Shown: positions 1 through 8,930 of the stretch, in pieces
Layout: the number at the start of each line of letters is the position of its first letter
Numbering within the stretch: position 1 is the first letter of the stretch
Origin: DATEPR01 sp036273855
GTDB taxonomy: Bacteria > Actinomycetota > Actinomycetes > Mycobacteriales > Pseudonocardiaceae
Length of the DNA: 64,000 nucleotides
Direction: 5' to 3'
Assembly: GCA_036273855.1 (NCBI GenBank)
Contig: DASUGU010000147.1
Span: 1-64,000, forward strand
Notes under the pieces: generated by a model
What the model was told of the DNA's origin: nothing
The model's input: the letters and a program-made list of their open reading frames with translations, nothing else
Database searches by the model: none
Made by a program: the position numbers and the translations under genes

Positions 1-786
1 CCGTGGCCACTCGATCAGGGGCTGCGGATCGGCGGTGTGCTGGCCGACGCCCTGGCGCACGCACACGACCGGGGCGTGGTGCACCGGGCTGTGCAGCCCT
101 CGAACATCCTGCTCGATCGGGAGGACCTGCCGCACCTGATCGATTTCGGTATCGCAGTGCTGGCCGGGTCGCCGCCATTCGCCGGCCGGAACGAATCTCT
201 CCCTGCCACGGCCTATCCGGCACCCGAACAGTGGTCGGACGACCAGACCGGTCCGCCCGCGGACGTGTACGCATTGGGGTCGGCGCTGCTGGAATGCCTG
301 TCCGGCCGGGCGGAGCAGCTACCGGCCGGCCTGCCGCCCGAGGTCGCCGACTTACTCAACGCGATGACCTCGACCGAGATCCTCGATCGGCCGACCGCGC
401 AGGCCTGCGCGTCACGGCTGCTGGCCGCGGTCGACGACACCCCCGCCGCCCGGGGTGTGGCTGAGCTTGGTCAACGTCGATCGAATGCCCACGGCGGGCC
501 ACCCTCATTGGTCGTGCCGGACTTGATCAGTTCACGCAGGTCAGAGACATGTTCCATCACTGGTGGGCGCGGGTCTGTACATCCGCCGGCTTCGGATCTT
601 GTCCGAGCGCGGCGTGGCCCGACTGGCATGATCGAGGATGCGTTTGGGCTGCCGCCGCAACTGGTCACCGGTCACTCTCGTCTCAGTTCTAGTCTCGGTT
701 CGGGCCCGTCCAACTGGGTCCGTCCGGCCACCATCATGCCGCTGAGCAGGACTGATGGACAGCTGCGGACGCCGCTGAACCGCTGA
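1..786 (+). CDS. Serine/threonine protein kinase-like protein, 5' end outside window
   Basis: The frame is open from base 1, so the N-terminal lobe lies outside the window. The visible part holds the C-lobe of an Hanks-type kinase: a catalytic-loop equivalent 'HRAVQPSNILL', the metal-binding 'IDFG', and an activation-segment end 'PAPEQW' followed by 'DVYALG'. The catalytic Asp of HRD is replaced by Ala and the usual Lys of 'KPSN' by Gln, so it may be a pseudokinase. After about base 450 the protein loses kinase similarity and becomes low-complexity Arg/Ser/Gly sequence without recognisable domains. It may therefore be a shortened or frameshifted kinase whose tail is read-through. The kinase assignment is firm; activity and intactness are doubtful. 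Confidence 0.6.
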   Translation, partial: PWPLDQGLRIGGVLADALAHAHDRGVVHRAVQPSNILLDREDLPHLIDFGIAVLAGSPPFAGRNESLPATAYPAPEQWSDDQTGPPADVYALGSALLECLSGRAEQLPAGLPPEVADLLNAMTSTEILDRPTAQACASRLLAAVDDTPAARGVAELGQRRSNAHGGPPSLVVPDLISSRRSETCSITGGRGSVHPPASDLVRARRGPTGMIEDAFGLPPQLVTGHSRLSSSLGSGPSNWVRPATIMPLSRTDGQLRTPLNR

Positions 787-922
787 TCGATGGCCTCGTA
801 AATGTCGCCAGGACGAGATGGCGTTGACAATAGCTGGTCAAAACAAGGACATCTCAGCACTGGGCACAGATCCGACTTGATACTTCTACGCTGAGTGACG
901 ACCGTGTTCACCCAGGGAGCGC

Positions 923-3466
923 GTGGTGGAACGTGCTGTGTTCATCAACTACCGCGGAGAGGACAGCCACAGCTATGGTGCCCTGCTCTACCACGCCCTG
1001 AGTGGTCAGTTCGGTGAGGACTTGGTGTTTCTGGATGCCGAGTGCATCCCGGCTGGCGCCGACTTCGTCGAGGACATGTTGAGCAGGGTGCGGTCGGCCC
1101 GGGTGCTGCTGGCAGTGATCGGGTCGCAATGGTTGACCGCGACCGACCCCGACACCGGGCGGCGTCGGATTGACGACCCGGCCGATTTCGTCCGCCAAGA
1201 ACTGGCCCAAGCCTTCGCCGCGGGGGTGCGGGTGATCCCGGTGCTGACCGACCAGGCGGAGCTGCCGGTCGAGGTCGACCTGCCCACCGACATCGGCGCG
1301 CTGAGCCGCTGCCAATGTCGGCATTTGCGTCGCCGCGAGCCCAAAGCCGACTTGGCTCGCATCATCGCCGATCTGGCCAGCCTCGACCCGGACTTGGCCG
1401 CAGCCGCGCGCAGGCGCGATAACGCGCCACGCGAACCAATTGACGGGGCGGCCGGAGTTGCCGAGCAGTTGGCGCAGGCTGTGGGGGCTCGCTGGCGGCG
1501 TGAGGAAGAGCGGCGGCGGATCCAGGATCCGTTCCCGCTACCGGTGCGCTGGCGGTTGGCGCCCGAGGGGTTTACCGACCACTGGGCCAACATCAGCCGC
1601 GTCCCGGCCGGGGCTACCGCTTCCCCGCTGGCCCTGACCGGGCAGCTGGGCGAGATCGTGGACGTTTACCGACGGGTGCCCTCCGGACGGCTCGTGGTGC
1701 TGGGCCGGGCGGGGTCGGGCAAGACAATCCTGACCCTGCGATTCGTGCTGGACTTGCTGGAGGTGCGCGCGTCCGCCGAACCGGTGCCGGTGGTCTTCAG
1801 CCTCGGGTCCTGGAATCCCATGGCCACCGCGCTGCGCGACTGGCTGATCAGTCGGCTGGAGCGTGACCACCCCGGCTTGGCCGCGAGGAGTCCGGGGACA
1901 TCGACGCTGGCCGCGGCGTTGGTCGATGCCGGCCGGATCCTGCCAGTCCTGGACGGGTTCGACGAGATTGCCAACGGCCTGCACCGCGCCGCGCTGCAAG
2001 CGCTCAACGCCGCCACGCTGCCGCTGCTGCTGACCAGCCGCCCTGCCGAGTACGCCGCCGCCTTGGCGGGAACCGATGTCCTGACCTCGGCCGCGTGCGT
2101 CGAACTGCTCGACCTGGCCCTGACCGACCTGTCCGACTACCTGCCGCGCACCACCCGCAAGACCACCGGCACCGGTGCTGGTGCCACCATCGTGTGGGAG
2201 CCGATCCTGACCCAGCTGCGGGAGGACCCTCAGGGCCTGGCCAGCGTCAACCTCGCCGCAGTGCTGACCACTCCGCTGATGATCGCGCTCGCCCGGACCA
2301 TCTACAGCGACACGCCCGACCACGACCCCGCAGCGCTACTGGACACCGACCGGTTCAGCACCCCCGAGGCCCTGGAAGATCATCTCCTGAGCAGCTTTGT
2401 CCCCACGGTCTACCGCCAGCCCGATCACCAACCGACCGGACGCCACCCGCACCGACACTGGCGGTGGGACCCCGACCGTGTCCAGCGTTGGCTGGCCTAC
2501 CTCGCGTGGCACCTGGATCGACTCGGCACGCAGGACCTCGCCTGGTGGCAGTTGGGCAACACCATCCCTCCATCCCCACGCAGGCTCCTGTACGGGCTCA
2601 TGGGTGGGCTCGCCGGTGGACTCTCGGGTGGGCTCGCAGGTGGGCTCGCGGGCGGCCTCGCCTACGGCCTCGCTGACGGGTTCCTGTTCGGGCTCACGTT
2701 CGGGTTCATGTTCGGGTTCACGGTTGGGTTGGTGGCCGGGCCGCGCTCCGGAGCGCCCAATCCCTCACGCGTACAGCTGCAAATCCGTAGGAGGACAAGG
2801 CGGATCCCGCAGGCGACCGTGGTCGGACTCGCGTATGGGCTCGCGGTCGGGCTTGTGGGCGGCCTCGTGGGTGGCCTCGTGGTCGGGCTCGCAGGCGGCG
2901 TCGCGGACGGCCTCGCGTTCGGACTCGCTATCGGGATCGCATACGGGCTCTTGACCGGGTTTTCCGGCCCCGTGGACATCAGAGCCACGGTCAGCCCGTC
3001 CGACCTGTTGATTCTCGACCGCAAGACAACAATCTTCTGGTTGGTCGCGTACGGGCTCGCCGTCGGGCTCGCGCTCGGGATCGCAGGCAGGCTTGGGGCC
3101 ACGTTCACGATCGGGCCCGTACTGGGGCTGGTACTGGGGCTCGCAGGCGGGCTCATGCTTTCGCTCGTGCTCAGGCTCCGACACCGGCGTGGGCGTAGAC
3201 GTGGGCGTGGGCGTGGGCGGAGAATCATGGGCTCGTTCGATACCACTGCTTGGGCTCGGTGGATGGTTCTGTCGCGCATCTGGTTGCCGCTCACGGGTCG
3301 GCTGCCCTGGCCGGTAATGGCATTCCTGGAAGATGCCTATCAGCGCGGCGTGTTGCGTCAGGCTGGCGCGGTCTACCAGTTCCGCCACACCCGGCTGCAG
3401 GATCACCTAGCCCGCGACTATCGAACACGCCGCAGTGGATCTCGCCAACGCAAGTTCGAAGCGTAG
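923..3466 (+). CDS. TIR-NACHT NTPase with glycine-zipper membrane repeats
   Basis: Starts at a GTG with an AGGGAG ribosome site 6-7 bases upstream; 847 residues. Residues 1-140 form a TIR domain ('FINYRGED' start, 'LLAVIGSQW', then 'DFVRQEL' whose E93 sits where NAD-cleaving TIRs carry the catalytic Glu). Residues about 250-400 form a NACHT/STAND NTPase with Walker A GRAGSGKT (K267) and Walker B 'LPVLDGFDE' (D344, D347, E348), then 'LLTSRP' (sensor-like). Residues about 550-770 are long GLxxGL repeats predicted to be membrane-embedded, followed by a basic stretch and a soluble tail. TIR-STAND proteins are known antiphage effectors or immune sensors; that role here is inferred from architecture. 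There is no obvious partner gene. Confidence 0.85.
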   Translation: MVERAVFINYRGEDSHSYGALLYHALSGQFGEDLVFLDAECIPAGADFVEDMLSRVRSARVLLAVIGSQWLTATDPDTGRRRIDDPADFVRQELAQAFAAGVRVIPVLTDQAELPVEVDLPTDIGALSRCQCRHLRRREPKADLARIIADLASLDPDLAAAARRRDNAPREPIDGAAGVAEQLAQAVGARWRREEERRRIQDPFPLPVRWRLAPEGFTDHWANISRVPAGATASPLALTGQLGEIVDVYRRVPSGRLVVLGRAGSGKTILTLRFVLDLLEVRASAEPVPVVFSLGSWNPMATALRDWLISRLERDHPGLAARSPGTSTLAAALVDAGRILPVLDGFDEIANGLHRAALQALNAATLPLLLTSRPAEYAAALAGTDVLTSAACVELLDLALTDLSDYLPRTTRKTTGTGAGATIVWEPILTQLREDPQGLASVNLAAVLTTPLMIALARTIYSDTPDHDPAALLDTDRFSTPEALEDHLLSSFVPTVYRQPDHQPTGRHPHRHWRWDPDRVQRWLAYLAWHLDRLGTQDLAWWQLGNTIPPSPRRLLYGLMGGLAGGLSGGLAGGLAGGLAYGLADGFLFGLTFGFMFGFTVGLVAGPRSGAPNPSRVQLQIRRRTRRIPQATVVGLAYGLAVGLVGGLVGGLVVGLAGGVADGLAFGLAIGIAYGLLTGFSGPVDIRATVSPSDLLILDRKTTIFWLVAYGLAVGLALGIAGRLGATFTIGPVLGLVLGLAGGLMLSLVLRLRHRRGRRRGRGRGRRIMGSFDTTAWARWMVLSRIWLPLTGRLPWPVMAFLEDAYQRGVLRQAGAVYQFRHTRLQDHLARDYRTRRSGSRQRKFEA
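2586..3160 (+). repeat. Degenerate 12-bp tandem repeats coding GLxxGL
   Basis: Three blocks (about 2586-2720, 2815-2960, 3045-3160) consist of imperfect 12-bp units of the type GGGCTCGCNGGN, all in frame inside the TIR-NACHT gene. They encode the Gly-Leu zipper segments. The units are not separated by unique spacers, so this is expanded coding sequence and not a CRISPR array. Such repeats are prone to slippage and may vary between strains. Confidence 0.8.
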
Positions 3467-3596
3467 TGAGCCCGTCACTACCGGCGTGGCGAGCGTTGAG
3501 GCGCTGCTGTGGGTCGCCGACTTCGCGGTTGTCGCAGGTGGACAGTAGGCCGCGATCCTGGGGTCAAGGGGCCGCGGTTCACATCCTGTCGTCCCG

Positions 3597-3812
3597 ATGC
3601 TCGATAGGCTGGTTGGCTTCATGTTCGTGCTGCTGTTCGGGATCAGCATGGACTACCAAGTGTTCATCCTCAGCCGCATCCGCGAGTGCTGGGGCCGGGG
3701 CTCGTCACCGCGGGAGGCAGTCGTCGAGGGGATCGCATCCAGCGCCGGAGTGATCACCAGCGCCGCACTGACCAGTCTTCTTCTGAGTGGGACCGCTTCT
3801 GCCAGAAGGTGA
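3597..3812 (+). pseudogene. MMPL/RND transporter fragment
   Basis: A 71-residue frame contains 'FGISMDYQVFILSRIRE' and 'GIASSAGVITSAAL', the signature of the second transporter domain of MMPL (RND-type lipid/drug exporter) proteins, which are normally 700 or more residues. The frame is closed shortly after, and neither the preceding domain nor the remaining membrane segments are found nearby. This is a remnant of a deleted gene. The flanks (3467-3596 and 3813-4019) hold no other recognisable gene. Confidence 0.7.
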
Positions 3813-4019
3813 GACGCCGAGACGCTGTCGCAAGTGGACCTGACGGCGGCTGATCGACTGGATCTGCGGCGAAGATGGCTGGCACGCCGTGGCGTGATGT
3901 CGAGCTCGCGGCTTGTTGCGTCCTTTCCGGCTGCGACGCTGGTCAACGAGCCGGCGCGGTACATCGGGTGGACACTGACTGGCGTCGGGCATCGCCGGCG
4001 GGGCCGGGAGGAGGCGCCC

Positions 4020-5111
4020 GTGGATACGCACGCCACAGGGCAGGAGGTTCCCCCGACACTGTCGCACGGCGACCGGGCGACGCCGTCCCGGGGCTGGACC
4101 GGATGGCATCGGGTGGTCCGGAGTCTCAACCCTGGTGTGTTCGCGTTCGTGATGGCCACCGGCATCGTGTCCACCGCGCTGCACAGCGACGGCCGGTCGG
4201 TGGTGTCCGATGCCCTGCTGGTGGTCGGGGCGCTCGGCTACGTCGCGCTGATCATGGTGTCCGGGGCGCGCCTGCTGCGGTGGCCTCAGGAGATGGCGGC
4301 CGACGTGGTCAGCCCGCGCGGGTTCGCGTTCCTCACGTTCGGGGCCGCGTCGGACGTGCTGGCCACCCGGCTCGCCCTCGGTGAGCTGTGGTGGCCGGCG
4401 GCCGTGCTGTTGGCCGTCGGCGCGCTCGCGTGGCTGGTGCTCGGCTACGGTGTGCCGCTGGGACTGATCGCCGACGGCCGCCGGCACCCGAGCCTGGGCC
4501 AGGTCAACGGCACCTGGTTCATCTGGGTCGTCGGCACCCAGTCGGTCGCCGTGGCCGCGAGCACGCTCGCCCCGCACACGCTGACCGCTGCGCTTACCGG
4601 CGCGGCAACGGCGTGCTGGGCGATCGGCCTGGTGCTGTACGTGCTGATGGCCGGTATCGGCCTGGCCCGACTGCTGGTCAGTCCGGTCGCGGCGCGGGAC
4701 CTGGTGCCTGCGTACTGGGTGTTCATGGGTGCGGCCGCGATCACCATTCTGGCCGGCGCCAAGCTGGCCGCGCTGCCGCACGCCCTGGTATCCCGCGGTC
4801 TGTTCACGGACACGTCGCTGGTGCTGTGGGCGTTCTGCACCTGGCTGATTCCCCTGCTACTGGCGCTGGGGGTGTGGCGCCACGTTGTTCGTCGGGTGCC
4901 GTTGCGCTACGAGACAGCGCTGTGGAGCATGGTGTTCCCGATCGGCATGTACGGCGTGGCCAGCGCCCAACTCGGCCACGCAGCCGGCGCACACTGGCTG
5001 ATCGCGTTCGGTGACGACGAAGGCTGGGTGGCACTGGCCGTGTGGCTGGTGGTGTTCGTGTCGATGATCGTCTCGGGTGGACGATGGCTGCGCGGTTACA
5101 CGAACGAGTGA
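4020..5111 (+). CDS. TDT/TehA-family membrane transporter
   Basis: Starts at GTG 4020, preceded by a strong GGGAGGAGG site; a longer upstream frame exists but has no ribosome site and no conserved sequence. The 363-residue product has about ten hydrophobic helices and opens with 'LNPGVFAFVMATGIVS', typical of the tellurite-resistance/dicarboxylate transporter (TDT, SLAC1/TehA-like) superfamily. Family members export or channel anions such as malate, sulfite or chloride; the substrate here is unknown. It lies 83 bases upstream of narG in the same direction and could move an anion related to anaerobic metabolism, but this is inference. Confidence 0.8.
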   Translation: MDTHATGQEVPPTLSHGDRATPSRGWTGWHRVVRSLNPGVFAFVMATGIVSTALHSDGRSVVSDALLVVGALGYVALIMVSGARLLRWPQEMAADVVSPRGFAFLTFGAASDVLATRLALGELWWPAAVLLAVGALAWLVLGYGVPLGLIADGRRHPSLGQVNGTWFIWVVGTQSVAVAASTLAPHTLTAALTGAATACWAIGLVLYVLMAGIGLARLLVSPVAARDLVPAYWVFMGAAAITILAGAKLAALPHALVSRGLFTDTSLVLWAFCTWLIPLLLALGVWRHVVRRVPLRYETALWSMVFPIGMYGVASAQLGHAAGAHWLIAFGDDEGWVALAVWLVVFVSMIVSGGRWLRGYTNE

Positions 5112-5194
5112 ATCCAGTGCCACCGTGCCAAGTCGTGCGAACGCGGCGGTCGTCCTAGCCTGGTCGGGCAACCGTCACGGAGGGAGCCCGTCCC

Positions 5195-8100
5195 ATGTGC
5201 TCCGCTGAGTCGCCGCGCGCCGATCAGCCCGCCGCGCAGTCCCAACAGGACGCTGTCGAGTCGCTGATGCGCACGGCCCAGTGGTTCCTCCCTGGCCGGC
5301 AGTCCGACGACCGGCGGGTGGTGTTCCGGGACGGCGGTCGGGCCGCTGAGGAGTTCTCCAGGGAACGGTGGCGGCACGACCGGGAGGTCCGTTCGACCCA
5401 CGGGGTGAACTGCACCGGGTCGTGCTCCTGGAAGGTGTACGTCAAGGACGGCATCATCACCTGGGAGACGCAGGCCACCGACTATCCCTCGGTGGGCCCG
5501 GATTCGCCGGAGTACGAACCGCGCGGCTGCCCGCGCGGCGCGTCGTTCTCCTGGTACACCTACTCGCCCACCCGGATCCGCTACCCCTACGTGCGTGGGC
5601 CGCTGCTGGAGTTGTGGCGGGCGGCACGGGCCGAACACGCCGATCCGGTGACCGCATGGGCGTCGATCGTGGCCGATCGCGAGCGAACCCGAAGCTATCA
5701 GCGCGCCAGGGGCAAGGGCGGGTTCGTGCGGTCCACCTGGTCCGAGGTGATCGAACTGGTCGCCGCCGCCCAGGTGCACACGGTCAAGCAGTACGGCCCG
5801 GACCGGATCATCGGGTTCTCCCCGATCCCGGCGATGTCGATGACCTCCTATGCGGCCGGCACCCGGTACCTGTCGCTGATCGGCGCCACGATCTCGTCGT
5901 TCTACGACTGGTACGCCGACCTGCCGATGGCGTCGCCGCAGGTGTTCGGCGACCAGACCGACGTGCCCGAGTCCGGTGACTGGTGGAACGCGGGCTACCT
6001 GATCGTGTGGGGCACCAACCTGCCGATCACCCGCACCCCGGACGCGCATTTCATGACCGAGGCGCGGTACCGGGGCCAGAAGGTCGTGGTGGTGTCGCCG
6101 GACTTCTCCGACCACACCAAATTCGCCGACGAATGGCTGGCGGCCGCACCCGGCACCGATGGAGCGTTGGCGATGGCCATGGGCCACGTCATCCTGGCCG
6201 AGTGCTACCGCGACCGGCAGGTGCCCCGGTTCGCCGACTACGCGAAGACCTTCACCGATCTGCCGTTCCTGGTGACGCTGACCGAACGCGGCGACGGCCA
6301 CGTGCCCGGCCGGTTCCTCACCGCCGCCGACCTCGGCGAGCAGGTGGAGCACGCCGAGTTCAAGACCGTGCTGCTGGACGACGCGACCGGGCAACCGGTC
6401 GTGCCGAACGGGTCGGTCGGATTCCGCTGGGCCAGCGAACCCGGCCGCTGGAACCTCAACCTGACCACGACTCCCGCGCTCACCCTGCACGGCAGGCCGG
6501 GCGCCGAGGCGGTCCGGGTCGAGTTGCCGCGGTTCGACACCGGTTCCGGTGAGGCTGGTGGCGTGCAGCAGCGTGGCGTGCCGGCGGTCCGGGCCGGCGG
6601 CCGACTGGTGACCACGGTGTTCGACCTGGTCATGGCCCAGTACGGAGTGGGCCGCGACGGGTTGCCCGGCGAGTGGCCGGCCGGCTACGACGACACGGAG
6701 CAGTCGTACACACCGGCGTGGCAGGAGGCGATCACGTCGGTACCGGCCGCCGCGTGCGTCCGGGTGGCGCGGGAGTTCGCCCGCAACGCGGAGCGAACCG
6801 GTGGCCGGTCGATGATCGCGATGGGCGCCGGCACGAACCACTGGTTCCACTCCGACCAGATCTACCGTGCCTTCCTTGCCCTGCTGGACCTGTGCGGCTG
6901 CCAGGGTGTGAACGGCGGCGGCTGGGCCCACTACGTCGGCCAGGAGAAGGTCCGGCCGTTGACCGGCTGGTCCACGCTGGCGTTCGGGCTGGACTGGCAG
7001 CGTCCGCCACGGCACATGGTGGGCACGCCGTTGTGGTGGCTGGCCACCGACCAGTGGCGGTACGAGGCGTTCAGCGCCGACGTGCTGGCCAGCCCGCTGA
7101 GCTCCGGCCGGCTGGCCGGGCGCAGTCTGCCCGACTGCAACGCGCTGGCCGCCCGGCTGGGCTGGATGCCGTCACATCCCGGGTTCAACCGCAACCCGCT
7201 GGACGTGTGCGACGAGGCCGAGCGCGCCGGCAGGGCGGTGCCGGACCATGTGGTGGAGCAACTCAGGTCGGGTGCGTTGCGGTTCGCCGCCGAAGATCCG
7301 GACGATCCGGCCAACTGGCCCCGGGTGCTGATGGTGTGGCGGGCCAATCTGTTCGCCTCGTCGATGAAGGGCCACGAGTACCTGCTGCGGCACCTGCTGG
7401 GCACGGACAACGCGGTCACCGCGACCGAAACGCCGCCCGGCTCGCGGCCGACCGAGGTGCGGTGGCGGGACGAGGCGCCGGTCGGCAAGCTCGACCTGTC
7501 CGTGGCCGTCGACTTCCGAATGACCAGCACCTGCCTGTTCTCCGACGTCGTGCTGCCCGCCGCGACGTGGTACGAGAAGCACGACCTGTCCTCGACGGAC
7601 ATGCACCCGTTCGTGCACGCGTTCAGCCCGGCGATCGCACCGCCCTGGCAGGCCCGCACCGACTTCGACGTGTTCCACACGCTGGCCGCCGAGTTCTCCC
7701 GCCAGGCCGCTGTGCACCTCGGGGTGCGGCGGGACGTGATCGCCACGCCACTGGCCCACGACACCGCCGACGAACTGGCCCAGCCGCACGGCGTGGTGCG
7801 GGACTGGAAAGCCGGCGAGTGCGAGCCCGTTCCCGGCAAGACCATGCCGAAACTTGCCGTGGTGGACCGGGACTACGGCGCGGTGGCCCAGAAGATGGTT
7901 GCCATCGGGCCACTGCTGGACACCGCCGGCATGACCACCAAGGGCGTCACCTGGCTCCCCGAGCCGGAGATCGACTATCTGCGCCGCCGCAATGGCACGG
8001 TCCGCGGCGGCATCGCCGACGGGCGCCCGTCCATCGCCAGGGACGACCTGTTCTGTGAGGCGATCCTCACGCTGTCCGGCACCACCAACGGTCGACTCGC

Positions 8101-8902
8101 CGAGGCGGGATTCCGCGCGCTGGAAGAGCAGACCGGAGTCGGCCTGGCCGATCTGGCGAGCGAGCGGGCAGGTGACCGGATCACCTTCGCCGACACCCAG
8201 ACCCAACCCCGAGCCGTCATCACCTCACCGGAGTGGTCGGGCAGCGAGACCGGCGGGCGCCGCTACTCACCGTTCACGGTCAACGTGGAGCGGCACAAAC
8301 CCTGGCACACACTGACCGGCAGGCAACACTTCTTCCTGGACCACGAGTGGATGGCCGAATTCGGCGAGCAGTTGCCGACCTACCGGCCGCCGCTGAACAT
8401 GCTTCGCCACTTCGGCGACCCGTCGACGGCATCGGACGGCCGGCCGGAGGTGGTCGTGCGCTACCTCACCCCGCACTCGAAGTGGTCGATCCACTCCGAA
8501 TACCAGGAGAACCTGCACATGCTCACCCTGTTCCGGGGTGGACCGGTGATCTGGATGAGCCCGGCGGACGCGGCCCGGATCGGCGTGTCCGACAACGACT
8601 GGATCGAGGCGTACAACCGCAACGGCGTGGTGGCCTGCCGCGCCGTCGTCACTCACCGGATGCCCGAGGGCACGGTCTACATGTACCACACCATGGACCG
8701 GCACCTGAACGTGCCGAAGACCGAACGCTCCGGACTGCACGGCGGCGGCGACAACTCGCTGACCCGGCTGCTGCTCAAGCCGACGCACCTGATCGGCGGC
8801 TACGCCCAGTTCACCTACGCCTTCAACTACATCGGCCCGACCGGCAACCAACGCGACGAGATCACGGTGATCCGGCGGCGCGCGCAGGAGGTGGAGTTCT
8901 GA
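5195..8902 (+). CDS. narG: Respiratory nitrate reductase alpha subunit
   Basis: Starts at ATG after an ACGGAGGGAG ribosome site. The 1235-residue product matches the length of NarG (about 1240). It has the N-terminal [4Fe-4S]-binding part ('HGVNCTGSCSW'), 'YPRGxxF'-like 'CPRGASFSWY' and the molybdopterin-guanine-dinucleotide folds throughout, ending in the MoCo-binding C-terminal domain ('HSEYQENLHML'). NarG reduces nitrate to nitrite on the cytoplasmic face of the membrane, taking electrons from NarH. It is the first gene of narGHJI. Confidence 0.97.
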   Translation: MCSAESPRADQPAAQSQQDAVESLMRTAQWFLPGRQSDDRRVVFRDGGRAAEEFSRERWRHDREVRSTHGVNCTGSCSWKVYVKDGIITWETQATDYPSVGPDSPEYEPRGCPRGASFSWYTYSPTRIRYPYVRGPLLELWRAARAEHADPVTAWASIVADRERTRSYQRARGKGGFVRSTWSEVIELVAAAQVHTVKQYGPDRIIGFSPIPAMSMTSYAAGTRYLSLIGATISSFYDWYADLPMASPQVFGDQTDVPESGDWWNAGYLIVWGTNLPITRTPDAHFMTEARYRGQKVVVVSPDFSDHTKFADEWLAAAPGTDGALAMAMGHVILAECYRDRQVPRFADYAKTFTDLPFLVTLTERGDGHVPGRFLTAADLGEQVEHAEFKTVLLDDATGQPVVPNGSVGFRWASEPGRWNLNLTTTPALTLHGRPGAEAVRVELPRFDTGSGEAGGVQQRGVPAVRAGGRLVTTVFDLVMAQYGVGRDGLPGEWPAGYDDTEQSYTPAWQEAITSVPAAACVRVAREFARNAERTGGRSMIAMGAGTNHWFHSDQIYRAFLALLDLCGCQGVNGGGWAHYVGQEKVRPLTGWSTLAFGLDWQRPPRHMVGTPLWWLATDQWRYEAFSADVLASPLSSGRLAGRSLPDCNALAARLGWMPSHPGFNRNPLDVCDEAERAGRAVPDHVVEQLRSGALRFAAEDPDDPANWPRVLMVWRANLFASSMKGHEYLLRHLLGTDNAVTATETPPGSRPTEVRWRDEAPVGKLDLSVAVDFRMTSTCLFSDVVLPAATWYEKHDLSSTDMHPFVHAFSPAIAPPWQARTDFDVFHTLAAEFSRQAAVHLGVRRDVIATPLAHDTADELAQPHGVVRDWKAGECEPVPGKTMPKLAVVDRDYGAVAQKMVAIGPLLDTAGMTTKGVTWLPEPEIDYLRRRNGTVRGGIADGRPSIARDDLFCEAILTLSGTTNGRLAEAGFRALEEQTGVGLADLASERAGDRITFADTQTQPRAVITSPEWSGSETGGRRYSPFTVNVERHKPWHTLTGRQHFFLDHEWMAEFGEQLPTYRPPLNMLRHFGDPSTASDGRPEVVVRYLTPHSKWSIHSEYQENLHMLTLFRGGPVIWMSPADAARIGVSDNDWIEAYNRNGVVACRAVVTHRMPEGTVYMYHTMDRHLNVPKTERSGLHGGGDNSLTRLLLKPTHLIGGYAQFTYAFNYIGPTGNQRDEITVIRRRAQEVEF

Positions 8903-8930
8903 TGCACAGCGACCCCAGCGGAGCGAACAG

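Noticed and set aside
2586..3160. Repeat blocks as a CRISPR array
   Set aside because: Units are adjacent, degenerate and in frame; there are no unique spacers and no cas genes.
5096..7015. 639-codon minus-strand frame
   Set aside because: Antisense shadow of narG; His/Arg/Gly-rich composition without any domain.
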